Below are positions 8,044 to 16,479 of a stretch of 20,071 nt of DNA, piece by piece. The DNA is taken from assembly GCA_024401945.1 (NCBI GenBank), contig JAKSKC010000017.1, positions 1 to 20,071 on the forward strand. Reading direction: 5' to 3'. Source of the stretch: Bacteroidales bacterium (GTDB lineage: Bacteria > Bacteroidota > Bacteroidia > Bacteroidales > UBA932). Made by a program: the position numbers and the translations under genes. Under the pieces are notes generated by a model. The model saw only the letters and a list, made by a program, of their open reading frames with translations. It was not told the DNA's origin and ran no database searches. Numbering within the stretch: the stretch's first letter is position 1; the number at the start of each line of letters is the position of its first letter.

Positions 8044-8712
8044 TCACAGTTGCCAGTCGACAGGAGTTTTGCCTCTCTGCACGAGATATGCGTTGGCTTT
8101 GGAGAAATGCCTGCAGCCGAAGAAGGCGCCCCTGGCCAGCGGGGACGGATGGGCGGCAGAGAGGATGCAGTGCCTTGCCGCATCTATCAGCGGGGCCTTG
8201 CCCTTAGCGTAATTGCCCCACAGCATGAATACGACGCCGTCACAGCGCTCGGAGACAGTCCTTATGACAGCATCCGTGAATTCCTGCCAGCCTATGGCCG
8301 AATGCGAGGTGGGCTCCCCCGCCCTTACGGTGAGCACCGCGTTCAGCAGCAGAACTCCCTGACGAGCCCATCCCTCCAGATTCGGACGTCCCGACATCCT
8401 GATGCCCAGGTCGTCCTCCATCTCCTTGAAGATGTTCTTCAGGGAAGGCGGGGCCGGAACATTGTCAGGGACGCTGAATGAAAGTCCCATCGCCTGCCCG
8501 TACCCGTGATACGGGTCCTGACCCAGTATGACGACCTTGACCCTGTCCAGCGGACAGAGGTCGAAAGCCTTGAAAATCTGCGGTCCCGGGGGATATATGG
8601 TCTTCCCTTCGGCCTTTTCGGCGTGTAATTTTTCCACCAGACGGGAGAAATATTCCTTTTCGAATTCAGGGGCCAGCGCCCCGGCCCAGCTTTCCTCTAT
8701 TCTGACTTTCAT
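8044..8712 (-). CDS. ung: Uracil-DNA glycosylase, family 1
   Basis: 222 residues from ATG 8712 (MKVRIEESWAGALAPEFEKE). The frame can be extended to a TTG at 8724, but the ATG gives the usual family N-terminus. Family 1 motifs are present: the catalytic water-activating loop GQDPYH at 64-69 (D66), the uracil-binding region LLLNAVLTV (about 121-129), and the leucine loop AHPSPLA (187-193, with H188). It removes uracil from DNA to start base-excision repair. It is divergent from the LysE-type gene; coaD follows 24 nt downstream. An imperfect -7 element (TAAATTTA, minus strand 8745-8738) lies upstream. Confidence 0.97.
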   Translation of the reverse strand: MKVRIEESWAGALAPEFEKEYFSRLVEKLHAEKAEGKTIYPPGPQIFKAFDLCPLDRVKVVILGQDPYHGYGQAMGLSFSVPDNVPAPPSLKNIFKEMEDDLGIRMSGRPNLEGWARQGVLLLNAVLTVRAGEPTSHSAIGWQEFTDAVIRTVSERCDGVVFMLWGNYAKGKAPLIDAARHCILSAAHPSPLARGAFFGCRHFSKANAYLVQRGKTPVDWQL

Positions 8713-8769
8713 CGCAGGGAACAATGTTTGATTAGCGTAAATTTACTTTTTAATATCAGAATATCAAAG

Positions 8770-8777
8770 TATATTTG
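8770..8777 (+). promoter_or_regulatory. -7 promoter element directly upstream of the LysE-type gene
   Basis: TATATTTG matches TAnnTTTG exactly and ends six bases before the ATG at 8784. The expected transcription start is at or within a few bases of the start codon. A T-rich stretch (8746-8751) lies where the -33 box is expected. Confidence 0.6.
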
Positions 8778-8783
8778 TAAGTT

Positions 8784-9398
8784 ATGTTTGATTTTTTGAA
8801 AGCCGTTCTGGTAGGTGCCTGCGCCTCCGCCACCCTCGGGCCGGTGCTGGTGCTGATCCTTCAGAAGACACTCACATATGGCAAACGGGCCGGGATAGCA
8901 GCCGGACTGGGTTCAGCTGCGGTGGATACACTCTACGCCTGCGTCGCCGTCTTCGCAGTGACTGCGGTTCAGGCCTTCATAGACAAGAACAGTTCGGTGA
9001 TAATGATAGTGGGCGGAGCAGCGATAGTAGCGGTTGGAGTCTTCATGGCCCTGAGGAAGAAATTCCCGAGCAGGAAGGAAAAGGAACAGAACAGGGTGTC
9101 GGCAGGCCATCCGGTTGAGGCGGCCCTGCTTGCACTTTCCAATCCGGGAGCGCTCGCACTTATGTTCGGTCTCATGATCCTTTTCAAGATTGACTCCGCC
9201 GAAAGTTACCAGATCCTCCGCATCGTAGGTGTCAGCGCAGGCGCGGTGCTGTGGTGGGTGGTTTTCTCCACGATAGCCGACAAACTGGGCCAGCGGATCG
9301 ATATGAATGCCCTGCTTAAGATCAACAGGCTGATCGGATGGGCTGTCGTGATATTCGGAGCCGTGATGACAATCAAAGGAATCATTCAGTTATGGTAA
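8784..9398 (+). CDS. LysE/RhtB-type membrane transporter
   Basis: 204 residues from ATG 8784. About six hydrophobic segments are visible, near 5-25, 37-60, 70-90, 113-133, 145-165 and 180-200. The N-terminal motif GACASATLGPVLVLILQ followed by KTLTYGKRAG is the LysE superfamily signature (G-x-x-x-x-P-GP and a basic cytoplasmic loop). A charged loop (RKKFPSRKEKEQ) lies between segments three and four. Members export amino acids or similar small metabolites across the inner membrane; the substrate cannot be read from sequence. It begins a chain of overlapping plus-strand genes: its stop overlaps the PASTA gene start by 7 nt. Confidence 0.83.
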   Translation: MFDFLKAVLVGACASATLGPVLVLILQKTLTYGKRAGIAAGLGSAAVDTLYACVAVFAVTAVQAFIDKNSSVIMIVGGAAIVAVGVFMALRKKFPSRKEKEQNRVSAGHPVEAALLALSNPGALALMFGLMILFKIDSAESYQILRIVGVSAGAVLWWVVFSTIADKLGQRIDMNALLKINRLIGWAVVIFGAVMTIKGIIQLW

Positions 9399-10165
9399 AG
9401 AAGGCAAATGACAACAAATGGATCCTGCGCAACCTCATAGGCGCAGCTGTCTTCGTCACGGTCATAGTGGCTGCAACGGGGATAGGACTGGGTATTCTGA
9501 CAAAGCACAACCGCTCGCTGATAGTGCCGGACTTTACCAATATGACCTACGACGAGGCACGCGCCGAGGCCTCCAGGGCCGGAGTGAAGGTGCACGTATC
9601 CGATTCCGTGTTCGCCGCAAGGATGAAGAAGGGTGCGGTATATTCCCAGCATCCGAAGGCAGGAGCCGAGGTGAAACCTGGAAGGACCATCGAACTGACC
9701 GTGAACGCCAACGGAACGAGGAAGGTGACGATGCCTTCACTTGTCGGATGCTCGATGCGTCAGGCCAAGGCCGAGCTCGCTTCCAGGGGTCTTACTCTCG
9801 GAAAGCTCAAGTATCAGGCTGATATAGCCACCAATAACGTACTCAGACAGCAATACAAGGGCCGTGACATCGCTCCGGGCAAACTTATCAACGCCGGTTC
9901 CACCATCGACCTGGTATGCGGGCTGAACTACGAGGACGGAAGGACCTATATTCCGAACCTTATGGGTCTGAGTTATGTCAACGCCGTAAGCCTGCTGCTG
10001 GACAACTCCCTCAACGTCGGGAAACTCAAGTTCGACAAGAGGGCAAAAAGCTTCTCGGACTCACTTGCCTGCATCGTCAGCGCCCAGAGTCCGGACCAGA
10101 GCACCCCTACAGTCCTGATGGGAACGGAAGTGGATCTTGTACTCACCTTACCAAAGAACGAATAG
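9392..10165 (+). CDS. Membrane-anchored protein with three PASTA domains
   Basis: 257 residues from ATG 9392; this start overlaps the end of the LysE-type gene by 7 nt and gives a standard basic N-terminus (MVKKANDNKW). A longer in-frame opening at 9338 lies deep in the upstream gene and is unlikely. One membrane helix (about 12-34) is followed by three PASTA repeats of roughly 70 residues, near 42-105, 112-180 and 186-255. Each begins with a VPDF, MPSL or IPNL type strand followed by the DEA/RQA/VNA helix. PASTA domains bind peptidoglycan fragments, and here they face the periplasm. No kinase domain is present, unlike the PknB/StkP proteins of Gram-positives. Its stop directly abuts the rluD-type gene (TAGATG). 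Confidence 0.88.
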   Translation: MVKKANDNKWILRNLIGAAVFVTVIVAATGIGLGILTKHNRSLIVPDFTNMTYDEARAEASRAGVKVHVSDSVFAARMKKGAVYSQHPKAGAEVKPGRTIELTVNANGTRKVTMPSLVGCSMRQAKAELASRGLTLGKLKYQADIATNNVLRQQYKGRDIAPGKLINAGSTIDLVCGLNYEDGRTYIPNLMGLSYVNAVSLLLDNSLNVGKLKFDKRAKSFSDSLACIVSAQSPDQSTPTVLMGTEVDLVLTLPKNE

Positions 10166-11191
10166 ATGGAGGAATTCGAGCATTTCAGACTGCTCGTCGA
10201 CAATGGGCAGACTCCTATGCGCATAGACAAGTATATGTCCTGCCATATGGAGGATACATCCAGACACCGTGTCCAGCTGGCTCTGAAAGCCGGTTACGTG
10301 CACGTCGGCGACAAAGTCGTGAAAGCCAACTTCATAGTCAGGCCCGGGGACGTGATCCGCTTCGTGATGCCATACAGACCGCGCGGTGTGGAGGTCCTTC
10401 CGCAGGACATCCCTCTCGACATAACCTATGAGGATGACGACGTGCTCGTGGTGAACAAACAGGCCGGTATGGTGGTCCATCCGGGACACGGCCATTTCGA
10501 GGGTACGCTGGTCAACGCGCTGTGCTACCATCTCGGGATAAAGCAGAGCGTGGACGAAGGGGACGAGAGAATGGGCATCCTGGTGCACCGCATCGACAAG
10601 GACACGTCCGGACTGCTGCTGGTGGCCAAGAATGACGAGGCCCAGTTCGCACTGGCGAAACAGTTCTACGACCACAGCATCGAACGCTGCTATCAGGCGA
10701 TAGTCTGGGGCAACATCACCGAGGACGAAGGTACGGTGGAAGGATATATAGGAAGGGATCCCAACGACAGGCTGAAGTTCAAGCCCGTGGAGGACGAGAC
10801 CAAGGGCAAATGGGCCGTCACCCACTACAGGGTTCTGGAACGCTTCGGCTACGTGACCTTCGTTGAATGCCGCCTGGAGACAGGACGCACCCACCAGATC
10901 AGGGTTCATATGTCCTCGATAGGGCATCCCCTGTTCAGCGATGAACGCTATGGAGGGACCGAAATCCGGAAAGGTACCATCTACTCTAAATACAAGCAGT
11001 TCATCCGCAACTGCTTCGAGATATGTCCGCGCCAGGCACTTCACGCCAAAACCCTTGGCTTCGTGCATCCGAAGACAGGCAAGCTGATACGCTTCGACTC
11101 CACCCTGCCCCGGGATATGACGGAACTGCTGGACAAATGGAGGAAATATTGCAGGAATATGCCTGCGCCGGAGGAAGACGACGATGAATAG
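10166..11191 (+). CDS. rluD: RluD/RluA-family 23S rRNA pseudouridine synthase
   Basis: 341 residues from ATG 10166, which immediately follows the PASTA gene stop. An N-terminal S4 RNA-binding domain (about 15-75) precedes the RluA-type catalytic domain. The catalytic aspartate is D144 in HRIDKDTSGL. Other conserved pieces are VVNKQAGMVVHP (about 95-106) and the RTHQIRVHM strand (about 240-250). The C-terminus is acidic (EEDDDE). The family converts uridines to pseudouridine; RluD modifies helix 69 of 23S rRNA. The exact target sites here are inferred. Its end overlaps the lnt start by 8 nt. Confidence 0.93.
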   Translation: MEEFEHFRLLVDNGQTPMRIDKYMSCHMEDTSRHRVQLALKAGYVHVGDKVVKANFIVRPGDVIRFVMPYRPRGVEVLPQDIPLDITYEDDDVLVVNKQAGMVVHPGHGHFEGTLVNALCYHLGIKQSVDEGDERMGILVHRIDKDTSGLLLVAKNDEAQFALAKQFYDHSIERCYQAIVWGNITEDEGTVEGYIGRDPNDRLKFKPVEDETKGKWAVTHYRVLERFGYVTFVECRLETGRTHQIRVHMSSIGHPLFSDERYGGTEIRKGTIYSKYKQFIRNCFEICPRQALHAKTLGFVHPKTGKLIRFDSTLPRDMTELLDKWRKYCRNMPAPEEDDDE

Positions 11192-12767
11192 GAAAGCCGC
11201 TGCCATACTCGTTCTGCTGTTCGCAGTCCTTATGAGCCTGCCGTGGCTTGTCCCGCATATGGGATGGCTGGCGCTCGTCGGCTTCGTTCCGCTGCTTTGC
11301 CTCGACAGGATTGCAAGGGACTTTTCCGAAAAGAAGTTCTTCCTGTGGTACTGGGGTGCATTCATCCTGTGGAATGCCGCCACAACCTTCTGGGTATGCA
11401 ACGCAACCGTGGGAGGAGGAATATTCGCCGTGCTCGGCAATTCCTTCCAGATGGCGGTCATAGGGGCGCTCTTCCGCTTCGGCAAGAAGAAGTTCGAGGG
11501 AATCATCCCCTATATTTTCCTCGCCACCGCCTGGATCGCCTGGGAAAGATTCTATTTCTCAGCCCAGATTTCCTGGCCGTGGCTCACACTAGGCAACGCT
11601 TTCGCGGGGAGCATATCCCTTGTACAGTGGTACGAAATCACAGGAACGCTGGGGGGATCCCTGTGGATATGGACGGTGAATCTCGGTATTTTCGGGATTA
11701 TGACGGCCCTTTCGGACGGAAGATGGGCCGGGTGGAAACCTGTCAGGAAAATCTCCGCAGCTGCCGCCGCAATCCTTGTGATCCTCGGCCCGACGGCCGC
11801 CTCCCTGATACGGTACGCCACCTTCAATCCGGTTCCGGAAGGGAAGGTGGATGTAGTCATAGCCCAACCTGATTTCGATCCGTACCAGAAATTCCAGTCA
11901 TTGAGCCAGTCCGAGCAGAACGAGGTGCTGCTGAGGCTGTTCGACAGCGCAAAAACCGACAGCGCGCTGCTCATTGCACCGGAGACCTTCACCGGAGACA
12001 TCTTCCTGAACGAATTCGAGAGCGGATGCACCGTTACCAACCTTCGCGCTTTTCTGGCAGAGCATCCGGGGAACGAGATTCTTTTCGGGGCCACCACCTA
12101 CGATGTATTCCACCAGAACTCGGCTCCGTCCATACTGGCGCGGGAGTTCGGCAGCGGAGCCTGGTACGAGAGCCACAACAGCGCCATCCTGCTTGCGCAG
12201 GACAGGGAACCTGACATCTTCCACAAAAGCAAGCTGGTGGTGGGAGTCGAATCCACCCCGTTCCCGAAACTGTTCGTTCCGCTTGACAATCTTCTCGGCG
12301 GGGTTATGGGACGCTGCATCGGACAGCAGGAAATAAGCCTGCTGAACTACAGGGACAGCATCCCGGTAGGTTGCGCAGTATGCTATGAATCGGTATTCGG
12401 TGAGTACTGCACAGGATATGTAAGGAAGGGAGCACAGCTGATGACTGTGATTACCAACGATGCCTGGTGGGGCGATACCCCAGGCTACAGGCAGCATCTC
12501 AGATATTCGTCATTAAGGGCTGTGGAACTGCGAAGGGATATAGCCAGATGTGCGAACACCGGCATTTCCGCCCTGATAAGCAGCAGGGGTGACATTCTTG
12601 AAAGTACAGGCTGGTGGCAGGAGGATATCCTGGAAGGCAGCGTAAATCTGTACTCGACGCTTACCCCGTTCGCCAGATACGGCGACGTGGCAGGACGAGG
12701 CTGCACATTCACCTTCCTGCTGCTCCTTGCGCTGCTGATTGTAAGACTTCTTACTCGAAAAGACTAG
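11184..12767 (+). CDS. lnt: Apolipoprotein N-acyltransferase
   Basis: 527 residues from ATG 11184, overlapping the end of the rluD gene by 8 nt. The N-terminal half has about six membrane segments (roughly 5-40, 52-75, 80-98, 107-125, 155-177, 187-208). A periplasmic nitrilase-like domain follows (about 222-490), and a final membrane helix lies near 505-522. The catalytic triad is visible: E267 in APETFTGD, K348 in FHKSKLV and C400 in CAVCYESVFGEY. Lnt adds the third acyl chain to the N-terminal cysteine of lipoproteins in the inner membrane. Its last 17 nt overlap the convergent small ribbon-helix-helix gene. Confidence 0.93.
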   Translation: MNRKAAAILVLLFAVLMSLPWLVPHMGWLALVGFVPLLCLDRIARDFSEKKFFLWYWGAFILWNAATTFWVCNATVGGGIFAVLGNSFQMAVIGALFRFGKKKFEGIIPYIFLATAWIAWERFYFSAQISWPWLTLGNAFAGSISLVQWYEITGTLGGSLWIWTVNLGIFGIMTALSDGRWAGWKPVRKISAAAAAILVILGPTAASLIRYATFNPVPEGKVDVVIAQPDFDPYQKFQSLSQSEQNEVLLRLFDSAKTDSALLIAPETFTGDIFLNEFESGCTVTNLRAFLAEHPGNEILFGATTYDVFHQNSAPSILAREFGSGAWYESHNSAILLAQDREPDIFHKSKLVVGVESTPFPKLFVPLDNLLGGVMGRCIGQQEISLLNYRDSIPVGCAVCYESVFGEYCTGYVRKGAQLMTVITNDAWWGDTPGYRQHLRYSSLRAVELRRDIARCANTGISALISSRGDILESTGWWQEDILEGSVNLYSTLTPFARYGDVAGRGCTFTFLLLLALLIVRLLTRKD

Positions 12768-12987
12768 GATGAACCTCATCCAGTCCCTCAAGGACACGCT
12801 CCATCACCGCCTGCCGTATCATCCCCGATTCATTCTTGATATTGAATCTGCGACAATACTCCCTGATGGCCGACTTCTCGCGGTTGTTGAAGAGAACGAC
12901 CTTTCTGTGAACCCTGCGTGTAGCGTTGTACTCCTTCTCAAGAAAGACGGGGTCTATATCAGCGTATTTGCTTTTCTGGGTTGCCAT
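12751..12987 (-). CDS. Small conserved protein with ribbon-helix-helix-like region
   Basis: 78 residues from ATG 12987. After a polar N-terminus (MATQKSKYADIDPVFLEKEY) there is a basic stretch RRVHRKVVLFNNREKSA, then two predicted helices (IREYCRRFNI and SGMIRQAVMERVLEGLDE). A beta strand followed by two helices is the layout of MetJ/Arc-type DNA-binding proteins. I recognise this as a short conserved Bacteroidota family but know no function for it. It has its own promoter element 5 nt upstream, between it and the outer-membrane barrel gene. Its 3' end overlaps convergent lnt by 17 nt. A transcriptional regulator is the best guess; a nucleic-acid-binding role is inferred from fold alone. Confidence 0.75.
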   Translation of the reverse strand: MATQKSKYADIDPVFLEKEYNATRRVHRKVVLFNNREKSAIREYCRRFNIKNESGMIRQAVMERVLEGLDEVHPSLFE

Positions 12988-12992
12988 TGCCG

Positions 12993-13000
12993 CAAATATA
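12993..13000 (-). promoter_or_regulatory. -7 promoter element directly upstream of the small RHH-like gene
   Basis: On the minus strand TATATTTG (13000-12993) exactly matches TAnnTTTG. Five bases separate it from the ATG at 12987, so transcription probably begins at or beside the start codon. It lies just 11 nt downstream of the stop of the outer-membrane barrel gene. Confidence 0.55.
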
Positions 13001-13011
13001 CAAAAAATTAA

Positions 13012-15906
13012 CTATCTCGGACCATGGCCGCCCATTCCAGGACCAGGGCCGCCTCCTCTCATCATGGAGTTCCTGTTGAATGTTCCGAAACGGTATGTGA
13101 GCGAGAGGATGATATACCTTCCGAGAGTATTGTTGACTGATTCCTGATGGTAGTTGGATGCATCGCTCACGGTAAGGTTCTTTGCCTGTCCGAGGATATC
13201 ATAGCCCTTCAGGGCGAGGGTGAGCTTGTTCTTGCAGAGAAGCTTCTGTATCTCTGCGTTCAGCACGTGCTCGCTCGGCTGGGCAGTCTTGTAACCGTTA
13301 TACCAGTTGTAGTTGTAATCCGCCTTGAGCGTAAGCCCGGCAAGGCTCCATGTCCAGTTGACCGCCGCACGGATCTGGTTGTTCCAGGTTGTCGTATTGT
13401 CGGCTTCTGTGCTGATGGTATACCAGGACTTGTTCATCCTCGTATTTCCTCCGAGTGAAAGCTCAAGGTCGTCAGTTCTGTAGATGAACCTGATCCTCTC
13501 GGAGAATGAAACTGACTGCAGTGTGTTCAACTTGAAGTCCTCGCACTTCTCAAGGTCCTTGTGGTCTGCCAGGAAGGCGTTCATGAACCCGTAGTAATCC
13601 TCGGTAGGATCCGGATATCTGGACATATCCACATTCGATCCGACATAGGGCGAGCTGGTTGACCAGTTTCCACGGCCCTGGTTGCTGATTGTGAACCCGG
13701 ACTTTCCGATAGGGGCATTGATGAAATAGTTCAGCCCGGCGCTGCCGGAGTTACGTCCGTTGACAGGCATAGTGTACTGGGCACCGTTGGCACCGTACCA
13801 GAGTGCGCTTACTATAGGATTCTGAACCATCCTTCCGTTGAAACGGACATTGAAGGAGAAGAAGTTCTTCTTGTTGTTGTAACGGTAGTCCCCGTTAAGG
13901 CTGTGCGTGAAATACGGAGTAAGCGACGGGTTACCGAACCTGATGTTGAGAGGGTCGGTGACATCAGGCACAGGCATCAGCTGGGAGGTTGAAGGCTGGC
14001 TGGTGGTTCCGCGGTAATTGAGCCTTCCGTTCGAGTTTTCGGTAAAGTCTCCGCGGAGCATCACCCTCGGGGAGAAGTTCCAGCGGAAGTCATCGTATTC
14101 GATCGTATTGCCGGCGGCGGTCGTCGTGTTGACTGTCCTTGTAGGCATCGCGGCGAATCCGACCTGGGCGCGGAGCTTGTCTTTCTGATACAGGAAGTTG
14201 GCTCCCATGTTCTGGTTGTTCGCCTCGTTCCGTACGGCGTTGGAATATGAATCCAGTATCTCTCCAGTATTGAGGTCCCTCGTCAACTTGTTTGAGGTTG
14301 ACCTTGACCAGGAGTATGAATAGTTGGCCTCAAGGTAGAAGTGGTTTCCGAGAGGTTCAGTGTAGGTCAGCCTGCCCGAAACGGAGGATGAATTCTGGCG
14401 GTTGTCGAATTTCTGCTCTATGACCTTCCGGTCGTCGTTGCCGTTCTCGTAGCTCGTAGTGATGTTCCTGTTCTGTCCCAGGAGGTCGTTGTCCGAATAG
14501 CTGTAGCGGACATTGGCCGTGAGGGTTCTTCCCGGTATCCCGAGTCTCTGGCGGAAAAGAAAGAATCCGCTGGTGGACAGGTTCTTGTTGGCGCCGATAT
14601 TATCCACGACAGCATCGTTCACCAGTGATCCGTCCCTCCTTGTCGATGTAGTGCTCGCCTGGTTGTAGTAGCCGTGTCCGAAGTTGATCTGGGGTTCGAA
14701 GAGGATTGATGTGTTCTCCGAGAATTTGTGGTCGAGCCTTATGCCGAAACGGTGTCCCGCAGAGCCGGTGAGGCTGGTACCGTCACTGTTGTAATTCAGG
14801 GTATAATCGTCAAGGTAGGTATCTTTTGTCGTCGTTTCAATGACGTTGTTTTCGGTAAAGTTGAAGAGGTAGTTGCCGCCGAGCTTCATCCTGTCATCGC
14901 ACAGGTCCCAGGCACCGTTGGCTCCGGCCATATATGAGGAGGTGATTCCGTTGCCGTTACCCCAGCCTCCCTGGCCGCCGCCCATTCTTCCGCCGCCACC
15001 CATCATTCCGCCCATCATCGAGCCTGAGAGGTCGCTGAACGAACGGTTGTTGGTATTGTTGCCGTTGAAGATCACACTGATCTGGGTCTTGCTTTCGAAC
15101 TTGCCTACGAATCCCGCGGCCTGATACCTTGCATCCGGTTTCACTCCCCCGGAAGGAAGATCGATTCCACCGCCTCCGGTCACACTTCCGATGAATCCCT
15201 TCATCATCCCCGGCTTGACGCTGAGGTCAATCACAGTCTCCTCCTCCCCGTCATCGATTCCTGTGAACTCGGCCTGTTCGGACTTCTTCTCGATCACCTT
15301 GAGTTTCTCCACCATCTTCGCAGGGATGTTCTTGGATGCCAGCGTAGGGTCATCCAGGAAGAAGGTCTTGCCGTCGATGGTGATCTTCTTGACAGTCTCG
15401 CCGTTGACGGTAACGGACCCGTCCTCCGACACCTCCACTCCCGGAAGCTTCTTGAGCAGGTCCTCGAGCACGTCATTGTCCGTGGTCTTGAAGGAACTGG
15501 CGTTGAATTCGATTGTATCCTTCTTCACTATGATCGGGTTGCCCGCCGCAGAAACAGTCGCCGCATCTATGGCCTGGGTGTCCTGATCCATAGCAAAAGT
15601 CCCCAGGTCAAGCGCACCGGAGACTTTTATGTTTTTCGTATATTCCTTATAGCCAAGCAGTTCCGCCTTAACGATATAGTTACCGTTCTTGACGTTCGCT
15701 ATGACGGCCCCGCCCTTGTCGTTGCTGAGCGCAGCGTAGGACGGAGTGCTCGCCCCCTGCTTCGTGAGCGTTACCGTAGCGTATGCTACAGGGATGTCCG
15801 CGCCCTTCTCCTGAAGTTTGACCGTAATCTTGTTCTGCGCGTAGGAAACAACCGCCGATGCCATCACTAGCACCAGCGTCAAAAACAACTTGATACCGTA
15901 TTTCAT
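13012..15906 (-). CDS. Outer-membrane beta-barrel protein, TonB-receptor-like (CarboxypepD_reg + OMP_b-brl_3)
   Basis: 964 residues from ATG 15906; an upstream in-frame TTG at 15915 is less likely because the ATG gives a clean signal peptide (MKYGIKLFLTLVLVMASAVV, cleavage after SYA). A CarboxypepD_reg-like beta-sandwich (about 22-105) is followed by a plug-like region with LLKKLPGVEV and ITIDGKTFF (about 145-180). A long beta-barrel then runs to the C-terminus. No TonB box or SusD partner gene is visible, so it belongs to the solo OMP_b-brl_3 type. Two Gly/Met-rich stretches stand out: one in an early barrel loop encoded at about 14947-15026 (MMGGMMGGGG and following) and one at the C-terminus (GGGPGPGMGGHGPR). 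The ligand is unknown. It begins 9 nt after the ruvC stop. Confidence 0.85.
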   Translation of the reverse strand: MKYGIKLFLTLVLVMASAVVSYAQNKITVKLQEKGADIPVAYATVTLTKQGASTPSYAALSNDKGGAVIANVKNGNYIVKAELLGYKEYTKNIKVSGALDLGTFAMDQDTQAIDAATVSAAGNPIIVKKDTIEFNASSFKTTDNDVLEDLLKKLPGVEVSEDGSVTVNGETVKKITIDGKTFFLDDPTLASKNIPAKMVEKLKVIEKKSEQAEFTGIDDGEEETVIDLSVKPGMMKGFIGSVTGGGGIDLPSGGVKPDARYQAAGFVGKFESKTQISVIFNGNNTNNRSFSDLSGSMMGGMMGGGGRMGGGQGGWGNGNGITSSYMAGANGAWDLCDDRMKLGGNYLFNFTENNVIETTTKDTYLDDYTLNYNSDGTSLTGSAGHRFGIRLDHKFSENTSILFEPQINFGHGYYNQASTTSTRRDGSLVNDAVVDNIGANKNLSTSGFFLFRQRLGIPGRTLTANVRYSYSDNDLLGQNRNITTSYENGNDDRKVIEQKFDNRQNSSSVSGRLTYTEPLGNHFYLEANYSYSWSRSTSNKLTRDLNTGEILDSYSNAVRNEANNQNMGANFLYQKDKLRAQVGFAAMPTRTVNTTTAAGNTIEYDDFRWNFSPRVMLRGDFTENSNGRLNYRGTTSQPSTSQLMPVPDVTDPLNIRFGNPSLTPYFTHSLNGDYRYNNKKNFFSFNVRFNGRMVQNPIVSALWYGANGAQYTMPVNGRNSGSAGLNYFINAPIGKSGFTISNQGRGNWSTSSPYVGSNVDMSRYPDPTEDYYGFMNAFLADHKDLEKCEDFKLNTLQSVSFSERIRFIYRTDDLELSLGGNTRMNKSWYTISTEADNTTTWNNQIRAAVNWTWSLAGLTLKADYNYNWYNGYKTAQPSEHVLNAEIQKLLCKNKLTLALKGYDILGQAKNLTVSDASNYHQESVNNTLGRYIILSLTYRFGTFNRNSMMRGGGPGPGMGGHGPR

Positions 15907-15915
15907 ATTTTCCAA

Positions 15916-16479
15916 CTAACCTCTATTGACCCTGTCCGGATTCGCTTCCAGGAATTTCTCCCAGGAAGACGAAGGCTTTCCGCTCGTGAGCGGCGATGTG
16001 AGCTGATAGAAATGGCACATCGCAAGTGCCAGAGCATCAGTCGCATCAAGGAATTTGGATTCAATATTTATGCCAAGAGTACGCTCCGCCATAAGGGCAA
16101 CCTGCTCTTTTGAAGCGGAGCCGTTCCCGCATATCGCGACCTTGGCTTTTCGCGGTGCGTATTCGAATACAGGGACCCCGCAGGAACGCGCGGCGGCGAT
16201 GGCCGAACCCTGCGCCCGTCCCAATTTGAAGATCACCTGGGCATTCTTTGCATAGAACGGGGACTCTACAGCCATATCGTCCGGATTATGCAGTTCACAG
16301 AGTGCCTTGACCTTCTCGTAGATAATGTTCAGTTTGTCATACGGGTCCGCGACCTTCCTGAGATCCAGTACTCCCATATCGACATACTCGGCTTTGGATG
16401 ACGCATTGATACGGATGACCCCGAAACCGAGAATATTGGTTCCAGGGTCAATTCCGAGTATGGTGCGTGACTTAGTCAA
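15916..16479 (-). CDS. ruvC: Crossover junction endodeoxyribonuclease RuvC
   Basis: 187 residues. The four acidic catalytic residues are visible: D11 in LGIDPGTN, E72 in AVESPF, and D145 and D148 in LDATDALALAMCH. It resolves Holliday junctions together with RuvAB. The start must be TTG 16479: an in-frame stop (TAA) directly precedes it, and the first ATG in frame lies beyond D11, which is essential. The TTG overlaps the serS stop (TTGACTAA), so translation is probably coupled to serS. The C-terminus has a proline/serine-rich tail (LTSPLTSGKPSSSWEKF) after the catalytic domain. The outer-membrane barrel gene follows 9 nt downstream. Confidence 0.94.
   Translation of the reverse strand: MTKSRTILGIDPGTNILGFGVIRINASSKAEYVDMGVLDLRKVADPYDKLNIIYEKVKALCELHNPDDMAVESPFYAKNAQVIFKLGRAQGSAIAAARSCGVPVFEYAPRKAKVAICGNGSASKEQVALMAERTLGINIESKFLDATDALALAMCHFYQLTSPLTSGKPSSSWEKFLEANPDRVNRG

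Noticed and set aside
8713..8724. TTG 8724 as start of ung
   Set aside because: The ATG at 8712 gives the normal family N-terminus, and the TTG lies very close to the expected transcription start.
11169..11184. GGAGG near the lnt start as a Shine-Dalgarno sequence
   Set aside because: It is part of the Glu-Glu codons of the rluD C-terminus, is only five bases long and is poorly spaced; unlike the rpsU site it has no extended match.
10148..11506. Minus-strand 452-codon open frame opposite rluD and lnt
   Set aside because: It lies antisense to two well-supported genes, and its translation shows no recognisable domain; it is a by-product of GC-rich codon use.
15907..15915. TTG 15915 as start of the outer-membrane barrel
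   Set aside because: The ATG at 15906 begins a clean signal peptide; the TTG adds three residues and abuts the ruvC stop.
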